Assembly (NCBI RefSeq): GCF_021018895.1
Contig: NC_079373.1
Coordinates: 26,219,876 to 26,283,875, forward strand
From: Seriola aureovittata
Lineage: Eukaryota > Chordata > Actinopteri > Carangiformes > Carangidae
DNA: 64,000 nt
Reading direction: 5' to 3'
Below the pieces are notes generated by a model. The model saw only the letters and a program-made list of their open reading frames with translations, was not told where the DNA came from and made no database searches. A program made the translations under genes and the position numbers. Position 1 is the stretch's first letter. Every line of letters begins with the position of its first letter. Below, piece after piece: positions 22,122-31,512 of the stretch.

Positions 22122-22851
22122 GTGAGTACACCTGATGAGATTTATTGTGCTTCAACTGCTATTGACACAAACCTTAAAAGTTCCCACCCAAGGTCGAAAC
22201 CAGGAGTCATTTTAAACTGAATCGGTGCATGGGTGGGGTTGTGGAGGGAAACTGAGACAATTCCCTCTTTTCTTATCCAGATTTCAACTTTCTGTTTCTC
22301 TGTTCTCTGTCTCATCGTCCTCTCTCTGTACCTGCTCTTCCTCCTCTTTGTCCAAGCTGAATCCCTGATTTCACCTTTGGTTGGAAAATAGTCTCAAACT
22401 CACAGGAGCTCAGTGTCTGTGAAGATCCTCAGTGATCCAGGTGGTGATGTTTCTGAGGCTCTGCTCAGACCTGCATTAACATGTGTCTTCAGTGATTCAG
22501 TAAAATATTTTCAGTTCATTATGAAACTGTGGCGGGACTAATGAGACTGTGGCAGAGGACGTCAGTAGAGTGGGCGGTCCTTTAATGTTGCCCAGGATGC
22601 ATTTGTGTCCACACTGCTAAAAGCATGTGACACGTGGCCCAGACCTCCTCCGAATGTGATCTGACTGATCGGATCTCAAATGCGTCAATGCATCCAACCA
22701 GGCGCTTGTCTCCCCCTCCATTATTTAGAGTAGGTGATATAAGAACATAACCTGCTCAAAATCTTTTACCAACAGCATGAAGGGGATATTCATGTCTGTC
22801 CTCAGTCCCTTCTCTTCTTTCAGTGCTCTCCACTGAGGAAAAGCCACACCA

Positions 22852-23049
22852 ATGGTGACCCAGGTTTGTCCTCGCTGTCGACCTCTTTCTTTTTCAGACT
22901 GTAATCCTTCTTCTGAACGTAGAGTTTCATTTTTATGTCGAGCATCAGGAACTTTTGTTGGACGCTTCCTGTTTTCAGTCATACTCCTCCTTGCTGTAGA
23001 CTACTTCCTCTCTGTTGCAATGGTTGTTCTTATTTTCATTGCTGGTTGA
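22852..23049 (+). other. Conserved 65-codon open frame in TRIM 4 intron 1
   Basis: Same frame as in TRIM 2 intron 1, with about four residue changes and the same hydrophobic end. See that entry; no function is assigned. Confidence 0.3.
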
Positions 23050-23280
23050 TGTAAAATGCATCTCTACCAGTAAAGGTACACTACCAATCTGTGTATTTCA
23101 TTGACATGTGCCCTTTGTGTTTACTTGTGCCGTTTTCTCAGTAAATTTAGTTCTCAGTTGTGTGAACACAATTCAGGATAAAGCTGCTTCCACTAATCAC
23201 AGTTTGATATAATTAATCAAATTATTTAAAGATCTCAGATTACAACTTTATTTATTTTTTGTTCACATTTTGTTCACAGT

Positions 23281-23313
23281 ATGTCGACATGTCTGCTGCC
23301 AGCTGTCTGCTGA
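23281..23313 (+). promoter_or_regulatory. Overlapping upstream ORF at the TRIM 4 start
   Basis: A single G-to-A change turns the leader GTGTCGACATG of the paralogues into ATGTCGACATG. This makes a new ATG one base into the coding exon. It is out of frame with the protein and opens an 11-codon frame, including the stop, that overlaps the true start at 23289. Scanning ribosomes would meet it first, so it may lower translation. Confidence 0.7.
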
Positions 23314-24905
23314 CTGAGGATCAGTTTCTGTGCTCCATCTGTCTGGATGTGTTCACTGATCCAGTTGCCTTACCATGTGGACACAACTTCTGTAACAAAT
23401 GCATCACTGAACACTGGGATGTTAATGTCCAGTGCCAGTGTCCCATCTGTAAAAGACTTTACAACACAAGACCTGAGCTGCATGTAAACACTTTCATCTC
23501 TGAGATGGCTGCTCAGTTCAGACAGTCAGTTCAACAGAAAACCAGCAGCAGCAGCAGCTCAGAGCAACAAGCTGCCAAACCAGGAGAAGTTCCCTGTGAC
23601 GTCTGCACTGGAACCAAGCTGAAGGCCCTGAAGTCCTGCCTGGTTTGTCTGGTCTCCTACTGTGAGACTCACCTGGAGCCTCATCTGACAGTGTCAGGCC
23701 TGAAAAGACATCAGCTGATTGACCCTGTGGAAAACCTGGAAGGCAGAGTGTGTACGAATCATGATAAACTGCTGGAGCTGTTCTGCAAGACTGACCAGAT
23801 GTGTGTCTGCATGCTTTGCACCTATTCAGACCACAAGGCTCATGATGTTGTTCCTCTGAAAGAAGAATATGAAGGAAAGAAGGCTGAGCTGAAGGAGACA
23901 GAGGCTGAAATTCAGCAGATGATCCAGAAGAGACGACTGAAGCTTCAGGAGATCAAACGCTCAGTGGAGCTCAGTAAAGAACGAGCAGACAGAGAAACAG
24001 CAGAAGGTGTTCAGGCCTTCACTGCTCTGAAGGAGTCTGTTGAGAGAGGCCAGGCTGAATTCATCAGGACGATCAAAGAGAAGCAGAGAACAACAGAGAA
24101 ACAGGCTGAAGACTTCATCAAAGAGCTGGAGCAGGAAATCTCTGAGCTGAAGAAGAGAAGCAGTGAGGTGGAGCAGCTCTCAGTCTCTGAAGATCACCTC
24201 CACCTGATCCAAAGCTTCTCATCCCTGAACACTGCTCCACCCACCAAGGACTGGACAGAGGTCAGCTTCTGTCCTCCATCATATGAGTTGATTGTAAGGA
24301 GATCTGTGATTCAGCTGGAGAAGACACTAGGTAAACAGATAAAGAAGGTGTTAGAGGTTGAGCTGAAGAAAGTACAGCAGTATGCAGTGGATGTGATACT
24401 GGATCCTGATATAGTACTTCCCACACCCACCCAGTCTGACGATGAACAACAGGTAAAGGAGGTTGATAACTGTAGATGTATCTTGTCAGATCACAGCCTC
24501 ACTTCAGGAAGATTTTACTTTGAGGTTCAGGTTAGCAGGTGGTCTATGTGGACGTTAGGAGTGGCCACCAAGTCCAACATGAAGAGACAAATCACACTGA
24601 GCCCCAGCAATGGTTTCTGGACTGTAAGTTTGGAGTACTTAGGTCGTTACTTTGCTGCTGCTGACCCACCAGTCCATTTGTCTCCAAAGTCAAAGCCTCA
24701 GAAGGTGGGGGTGTTTGTGGATTATGAGGAAGGCCTGGTCTCATTTTATGACACTGATACTGCAGCTCTCATCTGTTCCTTTACTGGCTGCTCCTTCACT
24801 GATAAACTCTATCCGTTCTTCAGTCCATGTCGGACTGATGGTGATAAAATCCACATAATTTATAGTTTAAGAAAGTTCCGAAGAAAAAAAACCTTGAGGC
24901 CGTGA
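23289..24905 (+). CDS. TRIM 4: btr/TRIM39-like E3 ligase with SINE-derived end
   Basis: The exon encodes 538 residues. The RING is complete and of the QCQCPIC subtype, as in TRIM 1 and TRIM 5; B-box 2 keeps its cysteine. The serine run after the RING is one residue longer than in the others (an AGC repeat unit). The PRY/SPRY is the most divergent of the intact genes: SLEYLGRYFAAADPPVHL and SDDEQQVKEVDNC replace the paralogous loops, while LDPD, LSPSNGFW and VDYEEG remain. The basic tail (LRKFRRKKTLRP) ends inside a SINE, which supplies the last codons and the stop. The promoter has an intact ISRE, but an overlapping upstream ORF precedes the start. Confidence 0.92.
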   Translation: MSAASCLLTEDQFLCSICLDVFTDPVALPCGHNFCNKCITEHWDVNVQCQCPICKRLYNTRPELHVNTFISEMAAQFRQSVQQKTSSSSSSEQQAAKPGEVPCDVCTGTKLKALKSCLVCLVSYCETHLEPHLTVSGLKRHQLIDPVENLEGRVCTNHDKLLELFCKTDQMCVCMLCTYSDHKAHDVVPLKEEYEGKKAELKETEAEIQQMIQKRRLKLQEIKRSVELSKERADRETAEGVQAFTALKESVERGQAEFIRTIKEKQRTTEKQAEDFIKELEQEISELKKRSSEVEQLSVSEDHLHLIQSFSSLNTAPPTKDWTEVSFCPPSYELIVRRSVIQLEKTLGKQIKKVLEVELKKVQQYAVDVILDPDIVLPTPTQSDDEQQVKEVDNCRCILSDHSLTSGRFYFEVQVSRWSMWTLGVATKSNMKRQITLSPSNGFWTVSLEYLGRYFAAADPPVHLSPKSKPQKVGVFVDYEEGLVSFYDTDTAALICSFTGCSFTDKLYPFFSPCRTDGDKIHIIYSLRKFRRKKTLRP

Positions 24906-25020
24906 CCAGGGTTCAAATCCAGCCCAGACCTTTTGCTACATGGCATTCCCTCTCGCTCCTGGCTTTCCCGTCAATCCCACCTATCACTGGCCAAATAAAG
25001 GCTTAAAATGCCCCAAAACT
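24893..25020 (+). mobile_element. tRNA-derived SINE fragment forming the TRIM 4 3' end
   Basis: CCAGGGTTCAAATCCAGCCC is a tRNA B-box-like promoter piece. The following CATGGCATTCCCTCTC and GCCAAATAAAGGC are the tail of the same SINE family as at 12743 (there reversed). It begins within the last codons of TRIM 4, gives its TGA at 24903-24905, and offers AATAAA at 24994-24999 as a possible polyadenylation signal. Confidence 0.7.
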
Positions 25021-25075
25021 GATCAGGGTTGTGTATCACAATGAATAGAAACATTATATTTCATTAGAGAAAAAA

Positions 25076-26166
25076 AGCTCAGCATCACATAAAGTGGCAT
25101 TATACAGTATTTACATCCTTCTTCTACCAAATTTAAATGCTTTTCTTTATATCATATCGGGCTGTAGTTTGTCCCATTGCTCCTTTCCATTGCAAATAAT
25201 CTGTGATAACTGATCTAGTGTACTCTAATAGTTTCTATGAAGTACAATCACTATATTAAAGTGTTAAAACATCACAAAAACGTGGTAAAAAGAGCAGCTT
25301 TTAAATGTCTACAAGCTTTTACGATTTTAATTGTTAAAATCTTTCCATCATATTAGGCTGTAATGTTTCCTATTTCTGTTGGAAATAATCTGTGATAACT
25401 GATCCTTTCTAGTGTTGTGTAATTGTCTCTATAAAGTTCAATCACTGTGTTAAAGTGTTTATAGATCACAAAAACATGGTAATTAGAGATAAAATGTGGG
25501 GGAAACTATATGGAAATTTTATCAGAATTTGAAAACAGTCTCTCTCATTTGAACTGTTCTTCTATCTGTTTTTACTGACTCCTCTTCAATGTAACTGCAG
25601 CCTCATCATCTAATGTCATATTACATGTGGTGCAAGGTGATTTAATGTAATGTAAAGTTTTAGTTTTAGTTGTGTTGTGTTTCAGCAGGTGATATGAAAA
25701 CTAAACCAGTGTTGGTAGAGAATAAGTGACAGCTGAGGACGCCCTCTAGTGGAGCGTATCATAAACTGCAGCTGGAGGTCACAATGACATACTGTGTATT
25801 TAAAGAAAAACGTTGCAGCAGCATAACTGCATATCAGACAATTAATAACCTGAGTTTTAATGCAGTGATTTTGATTTTTATTGCTTTTTTCTTCTGTTTC
25901 AACTTGTTTGCAGATGTTACAAATATAGTTAATGTAGATGTCTCCAATAAATAAAAGATGATTCCAGTGAAGTCTGATTTTCTTCAGTACTTTCTCAGTA
26001 TAGGAGTGAGAGTAAGATTTAAAGCTTTCTACTTTTCTAATGGGGGTATTGGAGTCTATTGATCAAAAGATAAAGTTGTTTTTTTCTTTATTTGCACTGA
26101 CCTCCTCAGTAATGTTATATATACATAACATAAGAATAATGTAATCATTTTATATATACATATAAC

Positions 26167-26205
<39 letters not shown>

Positions 26206-26956
26206 CATGTATATCTTTTTTTTTTGTTTGAATAACAGCTTTGTGTCTGACAGGATTTTCAGAATAAAATGATGCCTGAGATTTGAAAAATCTGTTAGAA
26301 AAACTTTAGCTACTTTAACTTGTGTCTTAATGAGCCATATGAAATATTAATAAAAATAAAAACAACAACATGAATTAAACATTTCTCCCACTAATTTTAA
26401 AGAAGATAAATGTTTGGATTGATTACATTACATCCTTATTAATTATTCAGTTAGTTAGTTAACCAGTTAATTTTGTCCAGTCAACACGTTTGAAATGTTT
26501 ACCACTGCAGATTACTGCTACTTGTTTCCTCTTATTGATAAACATGCACAGAGTCATGCAGCTGGTCAACAATAGATAAGAGTTTGAAGTGAAGAGTTTC
26601 TAGATCAGTCAAGCATCCCCCATATCCCACGTTTCATCATAACAACCAGCGACACACACACACACCTTGCAGCTCTGCATAGATCTCACAGGTAACACTG
26701 TGTGGAGTTTTGTCATGATCATTTGAGACGGGTGTTGTCGGTTTATCAATGTAATCTTTTTGTTAGAAAAAGTATATGAAGGTTTTTCCCAGAGGCAATG
26801 AGAATGGCACTCAGTACATATTGACAAAAATGTCAAGTAGAGTGATTTAAAAAACTTCTTTAACCGGATCTGTAGCATCATTTAACAGGTTCTTCCCTGG
26901 CCCATGCCTCATCCCTCCACCATGTTTGGTGCAAATGCATAATCCTGGTGACAAAC
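25076..26956. repeat. Left arm of a 1.9-kb inverted repeat
   Basis: This segment, the flank between TRIM 4 and the TRIM 5 promoter, is repeated in reverse at 27331-29238. The outer edge is AGCTCAGC here against GCTGAGCT at 29231-29238. The inner edge is CCTGGTGACAAAC against GTTTGTCACCAGG. Only scattered single-base differences are seen in the parts compared by eye. A CA tract at about 26170-26202 is shorter than its partner and explains most of the 27-base difference in length. This arm is in the expected position for a TRIM flank and so is probably the original copy. Confidence 0.9.
25740..25752 (-). promoter_or_regulatory. CTCF-like motif upstream of TRIM 5 (left arm)
   Basis: The minus strand reads CCACTAGAGGGCG. 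It occupies the same place in the unit flank as the motifs upstream of TRIM 1 and TRIM 3. Confidence 0.55.
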
Positions 26957-27060
26957 AAACAAACATGGGTGAAAAGATAACCTCATTGGCAGAGGCAATA
27001 AAGCCCCACCCACAGAGCTGCAGTGAAAGATGAGGAGAGCTTCGACGTCACCTTTGCTCA

Positions 27061-27078
27061 AAAGGAAAGTGAAAGTGT
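27061..27078 (+). promoter_or_regulatory. ISRE / IRF-binding element of TRIM 5
   Basis: AAAGGAAAGTGAAAGTGT contains GAAAGTGAAAGT at 27065-27076. It lies in the loop between the two inverted-repeat arms, about 120 bases before the donor of the first exon. The element is intact although the coding exon is broken. Confidence 0.65.
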
Positions 27079-27089
27079 GTCTGAACCAC

Positions 27090-27194
27090 AGAAGAGCTGC
27101 AGCTGAGAGTCATTTCCGTTTCTCTCTCAAGAAAAACTAAACTGAATCCACCAGGTCTTTCTCAACAACACAGCAGAGTCTGAGCGTAACACTG
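27090..27194 (+). other. Non-coding first exon of TRIM 5
   Basis: The leader matches the other units and ends AACACTG|GTGAGT. The intron to the coding exon is about 2.7 kb, because the right inverted-repeat arm sits inside it. The 5' boundary is approximate. Confidence 0.55.
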
Positions 27195-27330
27195 GTGAGT
27201 ACAGCTGTTAAAATTTACTGTGTTTCAACAACTGCTATTGATGCAAAACATCAGCTCTAGTAGCACAGGGTGGTCCCACCCAAGGCCTTAACCAGGACTA
27301 ATTTTGAACTAAATTGACATCTGGGGAACT

Positions 27331-28106
27331 GTTTGTCACCAGGATTATGCATTTGCACCAAACATGGTGGAGGGATGAGGCATGGGCCAGGGAAGAACCT
27401 GTTAAATGATGCTACAGATCCGGTTAAAGAAGTTTTTTAAATCACTCTACTTGACATTTTTGTCAATATGTACTGAGTGCCATTCTCATTGCCTCTGGGA
27501 AAAACCTTCATATACTTTTTCTAACAAAAAGATTACATTGATAAACCCACAACACCCGTCTCAAATGATCATGACAAAACTCCACACAGTGTTACCTGTG
27601 AGATCTATGCAGAGCTGCCATGTGTGTGTGTGTGTCGCTGGTTGTTATGATGAATCGTGGGATATGGGGGATGCTTGACTGATCTAGAAACTCTTCACTT
27701 CAAACTCTTATCTATTGTTGACCAGCTGCATGACTCTGTGCATGTTTATCAATAAGAGGAAACAAGTAGCAGTAATCTGCAGTGGCAAACATTTCAAACG
27801 TGTTGACTGGACAAAATTAACTGGTTAACTAACTAACTGAATAATTAATAAGGATGTAATGTAATCAATCCAAACATTTATCTTCTTTAAAATTAGTGGG
27901 AGAAATTTTTAATTCATGTTGTTGTTTTTATTTTTATTAATATTTCATATGGCTCATTAAGACACAAGTTAAAGTAGCTAAAGTTTTTCTAACAGATTTT
28001 TCAAATCTCAGGCATCATTTTATTCTGAAAATCCTGTCAGACACAAAGCTGTTATTCAAACGAAAAAAAAAAATATATACACGCATGTGTGTGTGTGTGT
28101 GTGTGT

Positions 28107-28147
<41 letters not shown>

Positions 28148-29238
28148 GTTATATGTATATATAAAATGATTACATTATTCTTATGTTATGTATATATAAC
28201 ATTACTGAGGAGGTCAGTGCAAATAAAGAAAAAAACAACTTTATCTTTTGATCAATAAACTCCAATACCCCCATTAGAAAAGTAGAAAGCTTTAAATCTT
28301 ACTCTCACTCCTATACTGAGAAAGTACTGAAGAAAATCAGACTTCACTGGAATCATCTTTTATTTATTGGAGACATCTACATTAACTATATTTGTAACAT
28401 CTGCAAACAAGTTGAAACAGAAGAAAAAAGCAATAAAAATCTAAATCACTGCATTAAAACTCAGGTTATTAATTGTCTGATATGCAGTTATGCTGCTGCA
28501 ACGTTTTTCTTTAAATACACAGTATGTCATTGTGACCTCCAGCTGCAGTTTATGATAAGCTCCACTAGAGGGCGTCCTCAGCTCTCACTTATTCTCTACC
28601 AACACTGGTTTAGTTTTCATATCACCTGCTGAAACACAACACAACTAAAACTAAAACTTTACATTACATTAAATCACCTTGCACCACATGTAATATGACA
28701 TTAGATGATGAGGCTGCAGCTACATTGAAGAGGAGTCAGTAAAAACAGACAGAAGAAAAGTTCAAATGAAAGAGACTGTTTTCAAATTCTGATCAAATTT
28801 CCATATAGTTTCCCCCACATTTTATCTCTAATTACCATGTTTTTGTGATCTATAAACACTTTAACACAGTGATTGAACTTTATAGAGACAATTACACAAC
28901 ACTAGAAAGGATCAGTTATCACAGATTATTTCCAACAGAAATAGGAAACATTACAGCCTAATATGATGGAAAGATTTTAACAATTAAAATCGTAAAAGCT
29001 TGTAGACATTTAAAAGCTGCTCTTTTTACCACGTTTTTGTGATGTTTTAACACTTTAATATAGTGATTGTACTTCATAGAAACTATTAGAGTACACTAGA
29101 TCAGTTATCACAGATTATTTGCAACAGAAAGGAGCAATGGGACAAACTACAGCCCGATATGATATAAAGAAAAGCATTTAAATTTGGTAGAAGAAGGATG
29201 TAAATACTGTATAATGTCACTTTATGTGATGCTGAGCT
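27331..29238. repeat. Right arm of the 1.9-kb inverted repeat, inserted in TRIM 5 intron 1
   Basis: This is the reverse complement of 25076-26956. Comparison with the paralogous introns shows the junctions: the ancestral GGGAAACTGAGACAA is split here between GGGGAACT (ending at 27330) and GACAAACT (from 29239). The right arm is therefore the inserted copy. It carries a GT tract at about 28085-28143 with one interruption, longer than the CA tract of the left arm. Confidence 0.9.
28562..28574 (+). promoter_or_regulatory. CTCF-like motif in reversed orientation (right arm)
   Basis: The plus strand reads CCACTAGAGGGCG. This is the inverted copy of the motif at 25740, so the two face away from each other across the TRIM 5 promoter. 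Confidence 0.5.
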
Positions 29239-29922
29239 GACAAACTGAAATTTCCTCTTTTCTTATGCAGATTTCATCCACCTGTTTCTCTGCTCTCTGT
29301 ATCATCGTCCTCTCTCTGTACCTGCTCTTCCTCCTCTTTGTCCTGATTTAACCAATAGTGCAGCAGTAACGCAGGATGACATGGTGCTTTTTATTATTCA
29401 AGGCTCTTTGAAACTGAATTCTGTTATAAATTTACAGACTGAAATTATGGTATTAACAAGAACCAGTCGCCCTGCAGACTGGTAGAAACAGATCTGTCAC
29501 ATCTGGAAAGGAGCATCTGTAATGAGATGCTTCCATCAGTGATTGTGTGTTTTTCAAACTTTCATTGCAGCTCAGTCTTCCGTCTGTCTCTGTCTCTGGA
29601 AGTGTCTACAGCAGAGTCATTTGACCCAGGTGTGATACCGATTAAAACCCTTTCCATTGCTGACAAAAGCCTGATGTTAGTGTGTCTAAGTGGGTTTTTG
29701 TCCTGTGGAAAAGGGGCTGAAGTGTCTACAATGCAGTTCATTGAAAAGTTCCTTTGATGTTTGCGTTGTGCCAATTCCTTATTAAATGTGTTCCTCAGTT
29801 GTGTGAATGATGGAATCAAGGATAGCGCCCCTTCCACTAATCACAATTTGGTGTAATTAAACAAATAATGAAATTATCTGCATTTACATTTTTTTTCACA
29901 TTTTTGCCCTCAGTGTGTCAGC
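29239..29922. other. Remainder of TRIM 5 intron 1
   Basis: It starts with a shortened version of the CT-rich hydrophobic segment seen in the other units (29271-29350). It then continues with sequence not shared with the other introns, and returns to paralogous sequence before the CCCTCAG acceptor ending near 29913. Confidence 0.4.
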
Positions 29923-31512
29923 ATGTCTGCTGCCAGCTGTCTGCTGACTGAGGATCAGTTTCTGTGCTCCATCTGTCTGGATGTGTTCACTGATCCAGTC
30001 ACCTCACCATGTGGACACAACTTCTGTAACAAATGCATCACTGAACACTGGGATGTTAATGTCCAGTGCCAGTGTCCCATCTGTAAACGACGTTACAACA
30101 CAAGACCTGAGCTGCATGTAAACACTTTCATCTCTGAGATGGCTGCTCAGTTCAGACAGTCAGTTCAACAGAAAACCAGCAGCAGCAGCTCAGAGCAACA
30201 AGCTGCCAAACCAGGAGAAGTTCCCTGTGACGTCTGCACTGGAACCAAACTGAAGGCCCTGAAGTCCTGCCTGGTTTGTCTGACCTCCTTCTGTGAGACT
30301 CACCTGGAGCCTCATCTGACCATGTCAGGCCTGAAAAGACATCAGCTGATCGACCCTGTGGAAAACCTGGAAGACAGGATGTCTACGAATCACAGTAACC
30401 TGCTGGAGCTGTTCTGCAAGACTGACTAGATGTTTGTCTGCATGCTTTGCACCTATTCAGACCACAAGGCTCATGATGTTGTTCCTCTGAAAGAAGAATA
30501 TGAAGGAAAGAAGGCTGAGCTGAAGGAGACAGAGGCTGAAATTCAGCAGATGATCCAGAAGAGACGACTGAAGCTTCAGAAGATCAAACGCTCAGTGGAG
30601 CTCAGTAAAGAACGAGCAGACAGAGAAACAGCAGAAGGTGTTCAGGTCTTCACTGCTCTGAAGGAGTCTGTTGAGAGAGGCCAGGCTGAATTCATCAGGA
30701 CGATCAAAGAGAAGCAGAGAACAACAGAGAAACAGGCTGAAAACTTCATCAAAGAGCTGGAGCAGGAAATCTCTGAGCTGAAGAAGAGAAGCAGTGAGGT
30801 GGAGCAGCTCTCACTCTCTGAAGATCACCTGCACCTGATCCAAAGCTTCTCATCCCTGAACACTGCTCCACCCACCAAGGACTGGACAGAGGTCAGTGTT
30901 AGTTCTCCATCACATGAGGGGACTGTGGTGAGAGCTGTGATTCAGTTGGAGCAGACGCTCAGTAAACAGATAAAGAAGGTGTTTGAGGCTCAGCTGAAGA
31001 AGGTCCAGCAGTATGCAGTGGATGTGATACTGGATCCTGATATAGTACATCCCAAACCCACCCAGTCTAGTGCTAAACAGGAAGTAAAGGAGTTTGATGA
31101 CTGTAGATGTGTCTTATCAGAGCAGGGTTTCACTTCAGGAAGATTTTACTTTGAGGTTCAGGTTAGCAGGTGGTCTACATGGACTTTAGGAGTGGCCAGA
31201 AAGTCCAACATGAAGAGATGAATCACACTGAGCCCCAACAATGGTTTCTGGACTGTATGTTTGAAGCGGACGTATTTTGCAACTGCTGACCCATCAGTCT
31301 GTCTCTCTCTGAAGTCAAAGCCCGAGAAGGTGGGGGTGTTTGTGGATTATGAGGAAGGCCTGGTCTACTTTTACGATGTTGATACTGCAGCTCTTATGTA
31401 CTCCTTTACTGGCTGCTCCTTTACTGACAACGTCTACCCATTCTTCAGTCCATGTAATAATGATGGTGTTAAAATTCACACCATTGATGATAAGGCTTGT
31501 ACTTTACAATGA
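29923..31512 (+). pseudogene. TRIM 5: broken btr/TRIM39-like gene
   Basis: The reading frame is kept over 530 codons but holds two stops. Codon 169 is TAG at 30427-30429, where the paralogues have CAG (Gln) in B-box 2. A second stop, TGA at 31219-31221, replaces a CGA-type Arg codon within SPRY. The first zinc ligand of B-box 2 is also lost (TCT, Ser, at 30382-30384). No frameshift is seen, so decay is recent. If translated, only the RING and first B-box (168 residues) would be made. The intact ISRE leaves transcription possible; whether the short product or RNA has any role is unknown. Confidence 0.88.

Noticed and set aside
26609..27678. Two identical 90-codon frames (MMLQIRLKKFFKSLYL..) on opposite strands
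   Set aside because: They are the two arms of the inverted duplication reading the same sequence; no known domain and no paralogue in the other units, so not called genes.
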